Part shown: positions 63,552-64,000 of the stretch, in pieces
Layout: each line of letters opens with the position of its first letter
Numbering within the stretch: the stretch's first letter is position 1
Position numbers and translations under genes: made by a program
Source of the DNA: Nodularia spumigena CCY9414
GTDB taxonomy: Bacteria; Cyanobacteriota; Cyanobacteriia; Cyanobacteriales; Nostocaceae
NCBI RefSeq assembly: GCF_000340565.2
Contig: NZ_CP007203.1
Coordinates: forward strand, 1,823,545-1,887,544
Reading direction: 5' to 3'
Length of the DNA stretch: 64,000 nucleotides
Notes under the pieces: generated by a model
Databases searched by the model: none
Seen by the model: only the letters and a program-made list of their open reading frames with translations
Told to the model about the DNA's origin: nothing

Positions 63552-64000
63552 ATGGCAAATCGCTCGCGTAAGCCAACGCCACCATCTTCTCAAGGAAATC
63601 AGTCTCATGGAAATGGGAACAAACGCGTCTGTGCAAAACCCAGGCCAAAGTCTCAATATCGCAGTTGGCTGTGGTCAACGCTAGCGATCGCGCTATTATT
63701 GAGCAGCGCTGGATTAATTATTGCTTTTACCTGGTTCAGCATTCTTTTCATATTCAATCCTGCACAGTTAGGCTGGATGAATGAATTTTTGCCAGAATGG
63801 GGGCAAATTCCTCTAAATAAAAGCGAAAATCCCCAAAGCCTCCAACAAATTCAAGATGGTCTGAGTACACAACAAACAGCCGGGGAATCAATTCCCTTAG
63901 ATAATGAGGAAGGCTCATTTTTATTACCAATTTTTCAGCAGCGTGTCAATTGTCAGTCTGATTGTCAAGAAATTGTGGAACTGAGAGTTTACCAGCGCGC
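63552..64000 (+). CDS. Hypothetical membrane-anchored protein, 3' end outside window
   Basis: The frame opens at ATG 63552 (MANRSRKPTPPSSQGNQSHG) and is still open at the right edge, about 149 residues. A basic N-terminus is followed by one membrane span (WLWSTLAIALLLSSAGLIIA, then FTWFSILFIF). A polar extracytoplasmic part follows, with NCQSDCQEIVELRVYQRA, whose two cysteines suggest a disulfide. I recall similar conserved hypothetical proteins in Nostocales; no function is known to me. Confidence 0.7.
   Translation, partial: MANRSRKPTPPSSQGNQSHGNGNKRVCAKPRPKSQYRSWLWSTLAIALLLSSAGLIIAFTWFSILFIFNPAQLGWMNEFLPEWGQIPLNKSENPQSLQQIQDGLSTQQTAGESIPLDNEEGSFLLPIFQQRVNCQSDCQEIVELRVYQR

Overview
The window is chromosomal DNA of a filamentous, probably heterocyst-forming (Nostocales-type) cyanobacterium. 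Photosynthesis genes (psaE, psb28, ndhO), class II FBPase/SBPase, NTRC, the bifunctional arginine-to-proline enzyme AgrE, an XisI-type protein, a DUF3134 protein and a PAP/fibrillin protein all point to cyanobacteria. So do very frequent GCGATCGC (HIP1) octamers and heptanucleotide tandem arrays. Between the housekeeping genes the DNA is crowded with dispersed repeats, MITE-like elements and gene remnants. I saw no rRNA, tRNA or CRISPR array.

Layout. 1-7.5 kb: a cut-off secreted subtilase, an acyltransferase, tadA, a glutaredoxin, glpX, hemA, and a divergent ArsR/rhodanese pair. 7.6-16.4 kb: MITEs, two copies of an overlapping gene pair (DUF5678-like protein plus retropepsin-like protease), an amino-acid ABC transporter pair, a toxin-antitoxin pair, pgi, and a duplicated, stop-interrupted malate dehydrogenase fragment. 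16.6-27.2 kb: phnD-phnC-phnE, mdh, ndhO, mutM, psaE, a fibrillin-family gene, mraY, moaB, psb28 and a TPR gene. 27.3-42.2 kb: a surface-glycosylation region with a methyltransferase, a 1052-residue GT-A/FkbM/GT4 polyprotein, two SPINDLY-like O-GlcNAc transferases downstream of a type IV pilin gene, a 28 x 29-bp tandem array and a tandem pair of methyltransferases. 42.5-48.6 kb: a DUF2887 nuclease-like protein, NTRC, a PIN toxin-antitoxin pair, an orphan xisI, a DppC-type permease, a ROK kinase and a heptamer array of about 50 units. 48.8-64 kb: pyrG, an N-acetylmuramoyl-L-alanine amidase and its deleted paralogue, a DUF2085 protein, agrE, an unusual TonB-like protein, miaB, a brnT-like remnant, nested MITEs, an acyltransferase, an IS200/IS605-like remnant with terminator hairpins, and a cut-off membrane protein.

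Functional themes. The pilin-OGT-OGT order on one strand, next to several glycosyl- and methyltransferases, suggests enzymes that decorate pili or other surface polymers. In Nostoc punctiforme an OGT gene near pilA is needed for hormogonium motility (from memory). Redox and light-dependent carbon metabolism is represented by glpX, pgi, mdh, NTRC, glutaredoxin and ndhO. Nitrogen handling is represented by AgrE and the amino-acid transporter.

The most striking whole-window pattern is that nearly every short tandem repeat, whatever its sequence, has a 7-nt period. Second is the dense layering of MITEs, including one that can be read as a precise insertion into another with a TA target duplication. 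No wholly new defence or mobile system is evident. The best candidates for something undescribed are the shared C-terminal module of the two 27-31 kb proteins, the DUF5678/protease gene pair, and the unannotated 62.6-63.5 kb stretch with two strong terminators.
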